A stretch of DNA of 35,007 bases, from positions 1 to 35,007 of the forward strand of contig JAJUFH010000031.1 in NCBI GenBank assembly GCA_029266035.1. Direction: 5' to 3'. A program made the position numbers and the translations under genes. This DNA comes from Sinomicrobium sp. GTDB lineage: Bacteria; Bacteroidota; Bacteroidia; Flavobacteriales; Flavobacteriaceae. The number at the start of each line of letters is the position of its first letter. The first letter of the stretch is position 1. This document shows positions 19,181 to 28,500 of the stretch, piece by piece. A model generated the notes under the pieces. That model saw only the letters and a list, made by a program, of their open reading frames with translations. It searched no databases and was not told where the DNA came from.

Positions 19181-20698
19181 ATGAGTTTTACATCATCTCT
19201 TTCTTCCTCAAACCTTCCATATCAGGAGTTCCTCAAGAACTTCGCGGACTCTCTTGATATGATATTCAACAAAACTGCAGACATCAACCAACTGAGTTTA
19301 TCTCGGGGTTTACCTACCAAGATTTGGAAAGATATTATGAAACTCAAACCACTTTCGGTGGCTATTCCACAAGAATACGGAGGAAGAGGTGTATTGGTAA
19401 AGGAATGTCTCGGCTTGTTATCCACGGCTTCCTATCAATCGCTCCCTCTTTCGCTCACTTTTGGAATCAATATCGCTCTTTTCTTGGAGCCACTTGCAAA
19501 ATACGGAAAGGATGCTATAAAGCCGGAAATTTACAAAAGCTTTCTCGAGGATGGCGCTATGGGTGGATTGATGATTACAGAACCTAGCCACGGCAGTGAT
19601 GCTCTTAACATGAAGACCTTTAACAAACAGATAGGGGACGATTATGCTATAAAAGGACTCAAACATTGGCAGGGACTTACGGGTATGGCAAAATACTGGT
19701 TGGTCACTTCAAGATTCATGAATGAGGAAGGCGAACTGGCGCGGGATATCGACTTCTTTGTCACGGACGAATCTAAACCCGAACAAAAGATAAAGGTATT
19801 GGAGTATTTTGACAATGCCGGGCTCTATATGATTCCCTACGGTCTAAATGAAATTGACATCAAAGTTCCCGGACAAAACAAACTTCAACCTAAGTCTACC
19901 GGGCTTAAAATGATGCTCGACATACTCCATCGAAGCAGAATGCAATTCCCGGGTATGGCTATGGGATTCTTACAAAGGTTAATGGACGATGCCATTGCAC
20001 ACTGCAAAGGGCGAATGATTGGCAATTCGAACTTGTTTTCAATGGACCAAGTGCAATACCAATTGTCTCGTATACAGTCTTCTTACACCATTTGTTCGGC
20101 CATGTGTGCTAGAAGTACTCAAATAAGTGGCATAGACCACGATGTAGCCACTTCTGGATTGCTTGCCAACAGTATGAAAGCACTGGTAACCGACCTGATG
20201 CAGGATGCTGCACAGACCTATGTACAATTGTCGGGAGCCAAAGGATACCGGATAAGTCACATTGGAGGAAGAGGGATTATGGACAGCCGACCCTTCCGTA
20301 TATTTGAAGGCTCTAACGAGATGCTCTACACCCAAATATCAGATATTGTACTCAAGGAAATGAAGAGGTTTAAAACCGCTCATTTTGGCACTTATGTCAG
20401 CAAGAAAGCTGACACTAAAATGGCTTTTGAAGTATTGAAAAAAGAGCTCGACTTTAATATAGATGGCACATTATCTCAGCGAAAGTCGATAGAATTGGGC
20501 AAAATAATGGCTCGTATCGTTTCGCTAAACGATGTACTAGACCTCAACAATTCCGGTTTTAACCAAGAGCTCACTGAAAATTGTATTCAGGTAGTTCAAC
20601 AGGAAATATCGACCCTTGTTCACTTGATGCATCACCACAAGGGAACTCGCGTACTAGACGATTATCAAGACCGAAGCAACTGGATGGACTTCGTTTAA
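19181..20698 (+). CDS. Acyl-CoA dehydrogenase family protein
   Basis: A flavoprotein of 505 residues, longer than the usual 380-residue acyl-CoA dehydrogenases. An N-terminal helical domain includes AIPQEYGGRG. The FAD-contacting segment GGLMITEPSHGSDA is near residue 126-139. The C-terminal helical domain has GAKGYR and then SRPFRIFEGSNEML, where E376 occupies the usual position of the active-site Glu. The remaining 120 residues are an extra helical extension, as in the larger FadE-like subgroup. It probably oxidises an acyl-CoA at the alpha-beta bond, but the chain-length and electron acceptor cannot be read from sequence. It is monocistronic, with a strong terminator right after it. Confidence 0.88.
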   Translation: MSFTSSLSSSNLPYQEFLKNFADSLDMIFNKTADINQLSLSRGLPTKIWKDIMKLKPLSVAIPQEYGGRGVLVKECLGLLSTASYQSLPLSLTFGINIALFLEPLAKYGKDAIKPEIYKSFLEDGAMGGLMITEPSHGSDALNMKTFNKQIGDDYAIKGLKHWQGLTGMAKYWLVTSRFMNEEGELARDIDFFVTDESKPEQKIKVLEYFDNAGLYMIPYGLNEIDIKVPGQNKLQPKSTGLKMMLDILHRSRMQFPGMAMGFLQRLMDDAIAHCKGRMIGNSNLFSMDQVQYQLSRIQSSYTICSAMCARSTQISGIDHDVATSGLLANSMKALVTDLMQDAAQTYVQLSGAKGYRISHIGGRGIMDSRPFRIFEGSNEMLYTQISDIVLKEMKRFKTAHFGTYVSKKADTKMAFEVLKKELDFNIDGTLSQRKSIELGKIMARIVSLNDVLDLNNSGFNQELTENCIQVVQQEISTLVHLMHHHKGTRVLDDYQDRSNWMDFV

Positions 20699-20726
20699 GA
20701 GTAAAAAATAAATCAGATTAGCTAAC

Positions 20727-20760
20727 AAAAAAACCCGCTCCTTTCGGAACGGGTTTTTTA
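20727..20760. terminator. Bidirectional intrinsic terminator between acyl-CoA dehydrogenase and tonB
   Basis: A 10-bp stem with one mismatch (AACCCGCTCC and GGAACGGGTT) has a TTTC loop. A T-run follows on the plus strand and an A-run precedes it, so it serves both convergent genes. Confidence 0.88.
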
Positions 20761-20781
20761 TATGATTATCACAGCTTATTA

Positions 20782-21492
20782 CTACTGTAGTCTGAATGTT
20801 ATCGGGATACTAAAGGGAACTCTTACCGGACGGCCTCTTTGCTTTCCTGGAGTCATTTTGGGAAGCTTACTGATAATACGAGCAGCTTCTTTTTCTAGGT
20901 TTTTATCCGGGCCACGCATTTTCACATTGGTGATACTACCATCTGTATCGATGGTAAACATCACCGCTACACGTCCTTGAACTCCCATTTCTTGAGAGAT
21001 TTCAGGGTAACGGAAATGCTTGCGGATATGCTTTTGCATCATTTCTTGAAAGCACGCTCTCTGATCTTTAGCATTCTCACATCCGGGGAAAACAGGAACA
21101 TCTTCAATAACTGCAAAAGGGACATCTACATCTACAGGCTCTTCTACTTCCGCGATTTCCGCTACTTCGGCAACTTCTTGCTGCTGATCAGTTTCGGTAG
21201 TTTCTATCACGTCTTCCACAATCTCTTCATCATCCTCAACCACTTCGATAACTTCAGGAGCTTTTGGTGGTGGCGGCGGTGGTGGCGGTGGTGTCTTTAA
21301 CATCTCTGTAATCGGAATTTCCTCGTCCAGATCATCATCTACGTTCATCTTGTAGGTGAACGCCTCATCCTTGTCATACTTTTTCCATTCCAACCCCTGC
21401 CAAGTTAAAAACAGTACAACGGCTAACCCTATGGCAAAATAGAGCCCGCTGTTTCTGGTGAGATCGGCTTTTGGATTTTTTTTAGGTTCCAT
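20782..21492 (-). CDS. tonB: Energy transducer TonB
   Basis: This periplasm-spanning protein couples the ExbBD proton motor to outer-membrane transporters. 236 residues. A single N-terminal helix (about 17-32) is preceded by a basic tail. Next is a linker with nine consecutive prolines (P68-P76), a long acidic Val/Glu-rich stretch (about 80-125), and the C-terminal TonB fold with FRYPEISQEMGVQGRVAVMF and RPVRVPFSIPITF. A Cys pair (GCENAKDQRAC) sits just before the fold, as in many Bacteroidota TonB proteins. It follows vanZ by 137 bases in the same direction, with a two-tier hairpin in between. ExbB/ExbD are not nearby. Confidence 0.93.
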   Translation of the reverse strand: MEPKKNPKADLTRNSGLYFAIGLAVVLFLTWQGLEWKKYDKDEAFTYKMNVDDDLDEEIPITEMLKTPPPPPPPPPKAPEVIEVVEDDEEIVEDVIETTETDQQQEVAEVAEIAEVEEPVDVDVPFAVIEDVPVFPGCENAKDQRACFQEMMQKHIRKHFRYPEISQEMGVQGRVAVMFTIDTDGSITNVKMRGPDKNLEKEAARIISKLPKMTPGKQRGRPVRVPFSIPITFRLQ

Positions 21493-21530
21493 TGATTTAA
21501 TTTTTTCTTTGTGATTAAGGTTATTCCAGT

Positions 21531-21571
21531 ATTACTGCCTCTCCGATTCAATCGATCGGAAAAACAGTAAT
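21531..21571. promoter_or_regulatory. Two-tier inverted repeat in the tonB leader
   Basis: Outer arms ATTACTG (21531-21537) and CAGTAAT (21565-21571) are perfect. Inside them, TCCGAT (21542-21547) and ATCGGA (21555-21560) are also perfect, with a 4+4 internal loop and a 7-base apical loop. No T-tract follows on either strand, so it is not a standard terminator. It lies about 40 bases upstream of the tonB ATG and may act in the mRNA leader or as a protein site. Confidence 0.5.
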
Positions 21572-21629
21572 GTCTCCCGAAAATACTTTCCCGGTCGCTA
21601 ATTTAATTATTTATTTTAAACAGTAACAA

Positions 21630-22031
21630 TTAATTTTTCCTTTTTAACCCCTTGTTTAAGGCATTAATCAGAATAACAGTACAAAAACCGCATACAGCAC
21701 CGACAGCATTGGCCAAAGCATCTAAAGCATCACCCGATCTGCCGACATTCATGATGTACTGTAAAACCTCAACAACTGTACCAAACAAAAGCGATATTAG
21801 GAGAGATATTATTACGGGACGTTTTCTAATTATTGAGAACCCTCCTTTATTCAAGATGTAATACCACAGTATAAAGAAAATGTAGTAAAAACAAAAGTGT
21901 ACTACCTTGTCTATATGTGGAAAGAACAACTCAGAAGACGGAATATCCGACGGGGGCATAAGGCTCAATACCACTATTATCAAAGCCCATAGCAGTCCAA
22001 AAAAAGTGACTATGTCTTTCCTAAGCTCCAA
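21630..22031 (-). CDS. VanZ-family membrane protein, TTG start
   Basis: 133 residues with four hydrophobic helices and the VanZ-like core: [10 protein letters not shown] after helix 1, HIDKVVHF (39-46), VEVLQY and [16 protein letters not shown]. The role is not established. The name comes from the teicoplanin-resistance gene, but relatives in Bacteroidota are widespread and not tied to resistance. The frame has a stop immediately upstream of the TTG at 22031 and no ATG before helix 1, so TTG is the likely start. That start lies inside the last codons of gcvH (11-base overlap), suggesting translational coupling. The gcvH-vanZ pairing is common in Flavobacteriia. Confidence 0.85.
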   Translation of the reverse strand: MELRKDIVTFFGLLWALIIVVLSLMPPSDIPSSELFFPHIDKVVHFCFYYIFFILWYYILNKGGFSIIRKRPVIISLLISLLFGTVVEVLQYIMNVGRSGDALDALANAVGAVCGFCTVILINALNKGLKRKN

Positions 22032-22401
22032 TCAATTCTTTATACGCTTCACTATCCAGAAGATCTTCTACTTCTCCCGGATCACTAATCTTAATTTTTA
22101 TCATCCATCCTTCGTGATAAGGATCGGAATTCACCTTTTCTGGAGCCTCTTCCAAGGCTTCGTTAAACTCCACAATCTCACCAGAAAGTGGCAAAAAGAG
22201 ATCGGATACCGTCTTTACTGCCTCTACAGTACCAAACACCTCTTCTCTGTCTAAGGTTTCATCGAGGGTCTCAACCTCCACATAAACAATATCTCCCAAT
22301 TCACTCTGTGCAAAATCGGTGATTCCTACTGTGGCGATATCGCCTTCTACCTTTACCCACTCGTGGTCTTTGGTGTACTTCAAGTCAGATGGTATATTCA
22401 T
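22021..22401 (-). CDS. gcvH: Glycine cleavage system H protein
   Basis: The lipoylated carrier of the glycine cleavage complex shuttles the aminomethyl group from the P protein to the T protein and passes electrons to the L protein. 126 residues, the normal size. The lipoyl-accepting lysine is K63 in [11 protein letters not shown]. The start [16 protein letters not shown] and the [10 protein letters not shown] segment are canonical. The P, T and L protein genes are not in this window. It has its own consensus promoter downstream of sprA, and no glycine riboswitch is visible in the short leader. Confidence 0.96.
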   Translation of the reverse strand: MNIPSDLKYTKDHEWVKVEGDIATVGITDFAQSELGDIVYVEVETLDETLDREEVFGTVEAVKTVSDLFLPLSGEIVEFNEALEEAPEKVNSDPYHEGWMIKIKISDPGEVEDLLDSEAYKELIGA

Positions 22402-22434
22402 TACAATTTAAATATTATGTTATAATTTGTATCG

Positions 22435-22466
22435 CAAATGTAACTTTTAAACTATTTCCCTCCAAA
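22435..22466 (-). promoter_or_regulatory. Bacteroidota-type promoter of gcvH
   Basis: Read on the minus strand: TTTG at 22466-22463, 20 bases, TACATTTG at 22442-22435, about 34 bases before the gcvH ATG. This separates gcvH-vanZ from sprA transcription. Confidence 0.65.
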
Positions 22467-22582
22467 ACTTACCCGAGTAAAATACAGAAGTAATAAAACA
22501 GCCAAAACCTCCACTGTTTACACCCTATACAACTTGCGATTTTTCATTTCATCACAGCGACACATGGTCTTTCTTACAACTA

Positions 22583-25500
22583 TCAGTTTCCGAAATTATA
22601 ACGCAAGGTAACCCCCGATCGTATAGTGGTTTGAGGAAATGCCGTAGAAATGGCATATTTAGAAAAAGTGTGATCGTAAAAGAACAGGGCGGTAAAATTT
22701 TTGGTCAAGGCATAATCAGCCGTAAAGCGTATACTCCATATTTTCTGCCCAGAAGTGATTTGATTGTTGTCGAGGTCGAGGTTTCTGATAATGGTGATAT
22801 TATCTCTGAGGGACAGGTCGGCCTTGAGATTGATATCGCCCTTAAGCGTCTGTCTTGTTCCTCCAATACTGGTAGTAAAAGGCACCTGATTAAATCGATA
22901 TCCCAATCCCAAAAGATATTCCTTCCCGGTGGTCTCGGTGAGCAAATTGTTGTCGAAACTCAGCGAAAGTGCTCGGTCTTTTTTTACCTCTGCCTGTATA
23001 CTCACAGAGTTTTTCATTTCGAAATCCACTCTTATCAGCGGATTGAATTGCTCTACTAGGGTCACATTGGTGTACAACAACTCGTTGAGAAAATTTCCAG
23101 ACTGATCGGTTTTCAAAGGGTTTCTCTTGTCGTACTCCAGATTAGAGCGGAAAGAGTTTACACTGTAACTCGCTCGATATCCATGCCCCAACGAAAAACG
23201 TCGGAAGTGGGTTTTAAACCAGTCCAATCGCATCAATCCGGTATATTTAATATTCCAGTTAGGTATGGGTATATTCTTAAAAACTCCCAATCCTACCTTG
23301 TCGGCACTTTTTCCTGAGTAGGCCGCCATAAAAGCTGGGAGCAATACCGATTGGTTGTTTTTCCCATATCCTTTGGGGTAACCTTCTTCATCGAGATTGG
23401 CTGCGTCATTTAGGTCAATACCATCGCGCTGTGCCAAACGTCGAGCGATAGTCATACGGTTTTCTCTAAAGGTTTCAAAAGTTTCCGAATTTATATCGTC
23501 ACTTTTGCTAAAGGCGGTTTTTATCAATACGGTAGATATAGAAAAATCTCCGTATTTATTCCCCAGGAGGCTTTCGTACTCATAAACCCCTCCCGCTTCC
23601 GAAACCTGGAAATTTTCGGCATAACTATCTGCATACTGCCTGTCGGCTACGAGATCTATCATCAAATCGGAAGTCGGCTCCAAATTGGCGGTAATATTGA
23701 GTTGAGTGCTGTTGCGCTCCATATATTGCTGGTTGAGATCGGGAAAACGGGTAAGCCATCCCCTTCTGGCTGCCTCGTAACGAATATCAGACTGGCTTCC
23801 AAACACAAAGCCCCACGAAGGTCTTAAGGTTCCGATAAACCCGATAGACTCGGTGTATCCGGGAAGTACCTTACCGCGGTTATCGGTATAGCTTATGTCC
23901 ATACGCTTGACCATAGTGAGTAAGTCGACACCGATATTTCCAAGGCGTTTACCTATACTTTCTTTTTCTACCTGCTCCTCTTCGGTAGCGGCGCCCACCC
24001 GTCGTCGCCGTGTTCTAGAATCAGACTGAGAGTCATTTTTAACACCGAGGTAGCTATACAACCGATCCATACCTAGAGAGGCATTGAGCACATGAGTCGA
24101 AGCATTCTGTACGGTATTTACCTGCTCCCCTGCCACCTCATTGATCACGTCATTCCCCCGTTGCCAGTCGAAATCGCCGGTATAGGTATAGTTCCCTTCT
24201 ATAAAATTGAGAAAGGGGATTTTGTTGAATGGAAATTCATAGCTGAGTTGCAATTGCTGCGTATGTCGGTTGGGGTCGCCCGTATTCCAAAATCCGTCCC
24301 ATATATCCATTTCTTCCCTCATGATTCGATTGCCGGCATCGTCCATATCGTAGTAATTCCTCACTATATTGTAATTCGACGCGGTAAAATTGAGTCTCAG
24401 CGATCTGGTGAGATTGTAATTGATGGTATATTGCCAATCGAATAGGAAGTTGCGCTGTTGAAGGGTGGGAAGCTCCAGTTGATCGTCGGCATTTACTCCT
24501 TCTATATTCACTCCGCGAAAACGCTGCTGGTTAAAGCTACGCGTTATATTGGAATTGACTGATATATTAGTAGGCAATGGATTAAAATTAAATTCTTTCA
24601 GCCATTGCCAATACTTACTTCTCAATATGGAATCTTTCTTTTCAAAAGGAGCTATCTCCAAGGGTTTGAAATTGTAATTGTACACAAATCCCGTTCGCAC
24701 ATTTTGATCTCGGAGTTCTTCTATTTCAAAATCTCGATGGTTGACCTCGTTATAAGAATAGTTGAAAGTAAAGTTTTCTATATCGTACACTCTTTGCTTT
24801 TGTTCTTCCCCTCTGTTTTTCCTCACCCCGATAAGGTTGATACTCCTCCTCTTAGTGTAATCTTCAGCCCGATTGCGTATCTCGTCCTTTTCGCTTTGCG
24901 TAGTGGCGGCATTGATTCGATCTTGCAATTTGAGATCTTCGTATACCGGATCGAATTCGGGAGTAATCAACTCTTCGGAAACACTGTAGTTTACCGGGAT
25001 TTGAATTCCCCACTTTTTAGGGAGTAACTGCCCGAGGTTTATATTGGTATTGAGCCCGTACTGTACCACATCTTCACGGCTTCTCTCGTTGGGTTTCTGG
25101 TCTATAGCTCCAAAGCCTGAAGTGCTTTTACTTCCTGTAGCCGAGATATTGGCAAAATCTGCAATATTGGCATCGATCTGTGCGATGGCTGCCCACCCTC
25201 CCTTATTGTCTAGTTCTGCCAGCCGCAATTCGTTGAACCACACCTCTCCACACACTTTGTTTCCGGTGATGTTCTTAACCCCTACCATAATTGCTCTCAC
25301 ACTTCCCAGCGAGGGATTTCCCTTTATTCCCACTCGAAGCTCACCCGCTTCTCGGGGGTCGAATTCCCCAACCTGGTTTGCCTCACTGTCGTAAAAAACC
25401 AGTTCGGATAGGGAGCCATTGGCTATACCTGCAGATTTGATTTTTGAAAACAGGCTAAAAGGCACGTCCAAATTGTTGATATCAGGCCAAATTTCTTCGG

Positions 25501-28500
25501 GAGTAGAAGCTCCGGCACGGGTAATTGAAAGCGGAATTTCCGCTTGGTAAAAGTTTTCACTAAAATCTGTTCCAATTCGGATAAAGGCTACCAGCTCTCC
25601 ATCTCTAATCGGGTTGTTTTTATAAGCTTCGGCATGGAGAAACATCTTGAGTCGTTTGTACTGCCTCATATCCATCTCTACATTTTTATACACCCCCCTA
25701 GAATCCTGTTCTTCCAAACCACAAACGGCAAATGACAAGGACTGCTCATTTTGGCGCACCACCATATTGTTGTTGGTGAGCTCTTCTCTTTCCACTCCGG
25801 GAGGCAAGCGATAAGGTATGGGAGAACGCTGTTCGTTTTCCTCTATGTTTACAGTACTCACCTCTACCGTGGTCCCGTCGTCGTCGGGATTGGTGTCTGT
25901 CTCCGGTTGCAAACTACGAGTATAGGCTCTCCAGTCGCCTCGTACTAGATCTAGTGTACCGAAGCGCAATACGATATCATCGTTAAATCCGGTGAGATAC
26001 ATCCGCATAAAGCTCATAGAGCGGAAATCTGAAATTCCGCCTACCGCCTTGTCAAACTCTCTTACCGGGATTTTAAACTGTATCCACCTCGCCTTTGTGG
26101 TTCTATTGTCGGGAGTTTTACGCTCTACCTCTTTGATATCAGACACATAGCGATCAGAACGCTGAATATTGGGTTTTATAGGGATTCGGTATTCGTAATA
26201 ACTGTTTACGGTATTCATAGTACCATCTCCATTGACATCTTCTACGTCTGGTTCTGTAGTAGAGCCTCTGTCGTTATTCCCCACATTTACAGGTGAATTA
26301 CCTTGTAGATTATTGTAATTCAGATATCTGTCTAATATACTCCCCCCGGCACTGAGGTAGTACTCATAATTGTCTAATGCCGGATCGGGGCCTGGGTTGT
26401 TGGTAAAGACAGCAGCTTCAGCAGCATCGTCCAAACCGTCGAGCCCTACGTCTTGCACACTTCTGTTACCCGTATCCGCATCAAATGCATAAACCAGTGA
26501 TTGGGTAGAGGGCACCTTACCCCAGGAGGTGTTCGATACCAGCTCATTACTATTCACTCCTGGCAATCCGTTTTCGTATTGTTTCTTACCGTCTTTGAGA
26601 ATATCTTCTGAAATACTTCCGAGGTTAAACACCAATTCTCCCTGCCCGCTATTTGTTATACCATTAACATAGGGATCCATCACCCAAAACTGAATGTATT
26701 CCACATTGCCTTGTTCAAAGTTGGTACTGGTCAGTCCGCGCATAATTCCCGCCCATCGGTTTTCTGGGGGCAAACTTTCAAAATCAGCTGCAGGGCTGTT
26801 GTTGTAAGGGCCCTTATTTCTGGGATAGTAAGCGAGATCTAGTGTGGCCTGTACCGTGGTCTCTCCCTGTGAAATATCGACCTCGGGAAAGATCTCATCG
26901 ATATAAATACGCCTAGTTTCATTGAGCGAGATATCGGCATCGCTCACCTCCGATGGCTTTTGTGAGGTATAGAATATGGGATCTATGGTATACCAAGCCA
27001 TTTTTGAGCGCTGGTAACCGTTTTTCAAGTTTTCCGGATCGTCTGGCGAACTGCCGTAAAGTTGCTCTCCAGGGACGAACTCTAAGGGAGTACTTGCCAG
27101 CGACCAAGCCAAGGGAGTTCTCATATCGACCAGAGTTTGCGCCCCTTCAAAATCGTCTACATATACAGTAGTTTCTCCTAGAAAGCTATCGTGTTTAGGC
27201 GAACCAGGCATCAAATAGGCCATCTCTCCTCTCACAGAAAGATTGGATGGCACATCGGTATCTATATTTGGGAGTTTGTTTACCCATCTGGTGAGAAAAG
27301 GAAGTTCGGTAGAGAAATTCCCATTAAACCCAAATATCGTATTGCTTACCGGTTCGAGTCCGTAACTAGCCTTTTGAGTTAAGGGTTTTTCACTCATATT
27401 GAGCAGGGTTGCTCCCAACATAAAATTCTTGTTAAACTGATGCTCGATATTCACCCCGGCAAACCTTCGAGTTTGCCTTCCAAACACGGCATTGTTCTCT
27501 ACTGAAACCTCTATGGGCACATTAGACGTCCTAAGGCCTTCGTCCAATATATTGACCATTCCAGTCTGGTAGTTCACGGTAAAATCTATACCTTCCTGTA
27601 GCATTCTTCCTCCTGCACTTACCCGTACAGACCCCTGAGGAACGTTGAAAGCCCCGATAGGAATACCTTCACCTCCCTCAGATTTGTACTCTCCCTTGAG
27701 CTGAAATTTATTCTTATCACTATCTTCAAAAGCAGCTGCCTTAGTCTGATTGTACATACTTCGGAAGACGTATTTTTTCTGGTTTGGGTTGTAGGTATCG
27801 GGCTGATTGTAATTACCGCCCCCCAAGAGTTGGTGTAGATAAGAACCAAAAGGCTCTACCTTGGTAAAGATAATCCGACCATTGCGCGGATCTATGGTTA
27901 TTCCGGGATAATAGTCAAAGAAACCATCACCCCCATTTTGAGGATCATTGTACGAATTGAGGCGGTCGAAATTAAAGACATCCAGCAATATCCGGTCTTC
28001 TAATCCCGTTGGCCATGAAGACTCTTCTACCGGGCGGATATAATTGACCGGAGAAGGATCGGTATAAAGTATATTGAGTTTAAAATCTTCCTGACTGAGT
28101 TGATAGGCTCCGGTGGCGTAGATATTCTTCATCATCAGATCCCATATAGGATCGGATACATTAGTGATATTACTCTTGAGCAACTTTAACACCAGAGTCT
28201 GGTTGTTGACGGCTATGACCTGTCCTCCAGGCCCAGTTTCATACTCCGTAGCATTTACCCCGTCGTTGGCAAATTCACCCACCTGATATGCCTGTCCGCG
28301 ATAGGTGTACTGAAAGGCTACCGCAAGCACCTCATCATTGCTGAGTTTTTGATTGAGGGAAATATATCCCAGTTTAGGATCGAGGGTAAAATCGGTACCT
28401 TGTATAAGTTTCTGAGCATTTTCTAGTATAGCATAGTCGTATCCCTGATTTACTATAGCATTTACAGCCCCAAAGCCCGACTGCACTGTGGCCATATCTC

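Noticed and set aside
22402-22582. A possible glycine riboswitch upstream of gcvH
   Set aside because: The promoter lies only about 34 bases before the start codon, leaving no room for an aptamer in the transcript.
24605-25027. A 140-codon frame antisense to sprA, and many similar ones across the window
   Set aside because: It lies opposite a long, well-supported gene and its product has no recognisable domain or neighbour logic. It is a shadow frame.
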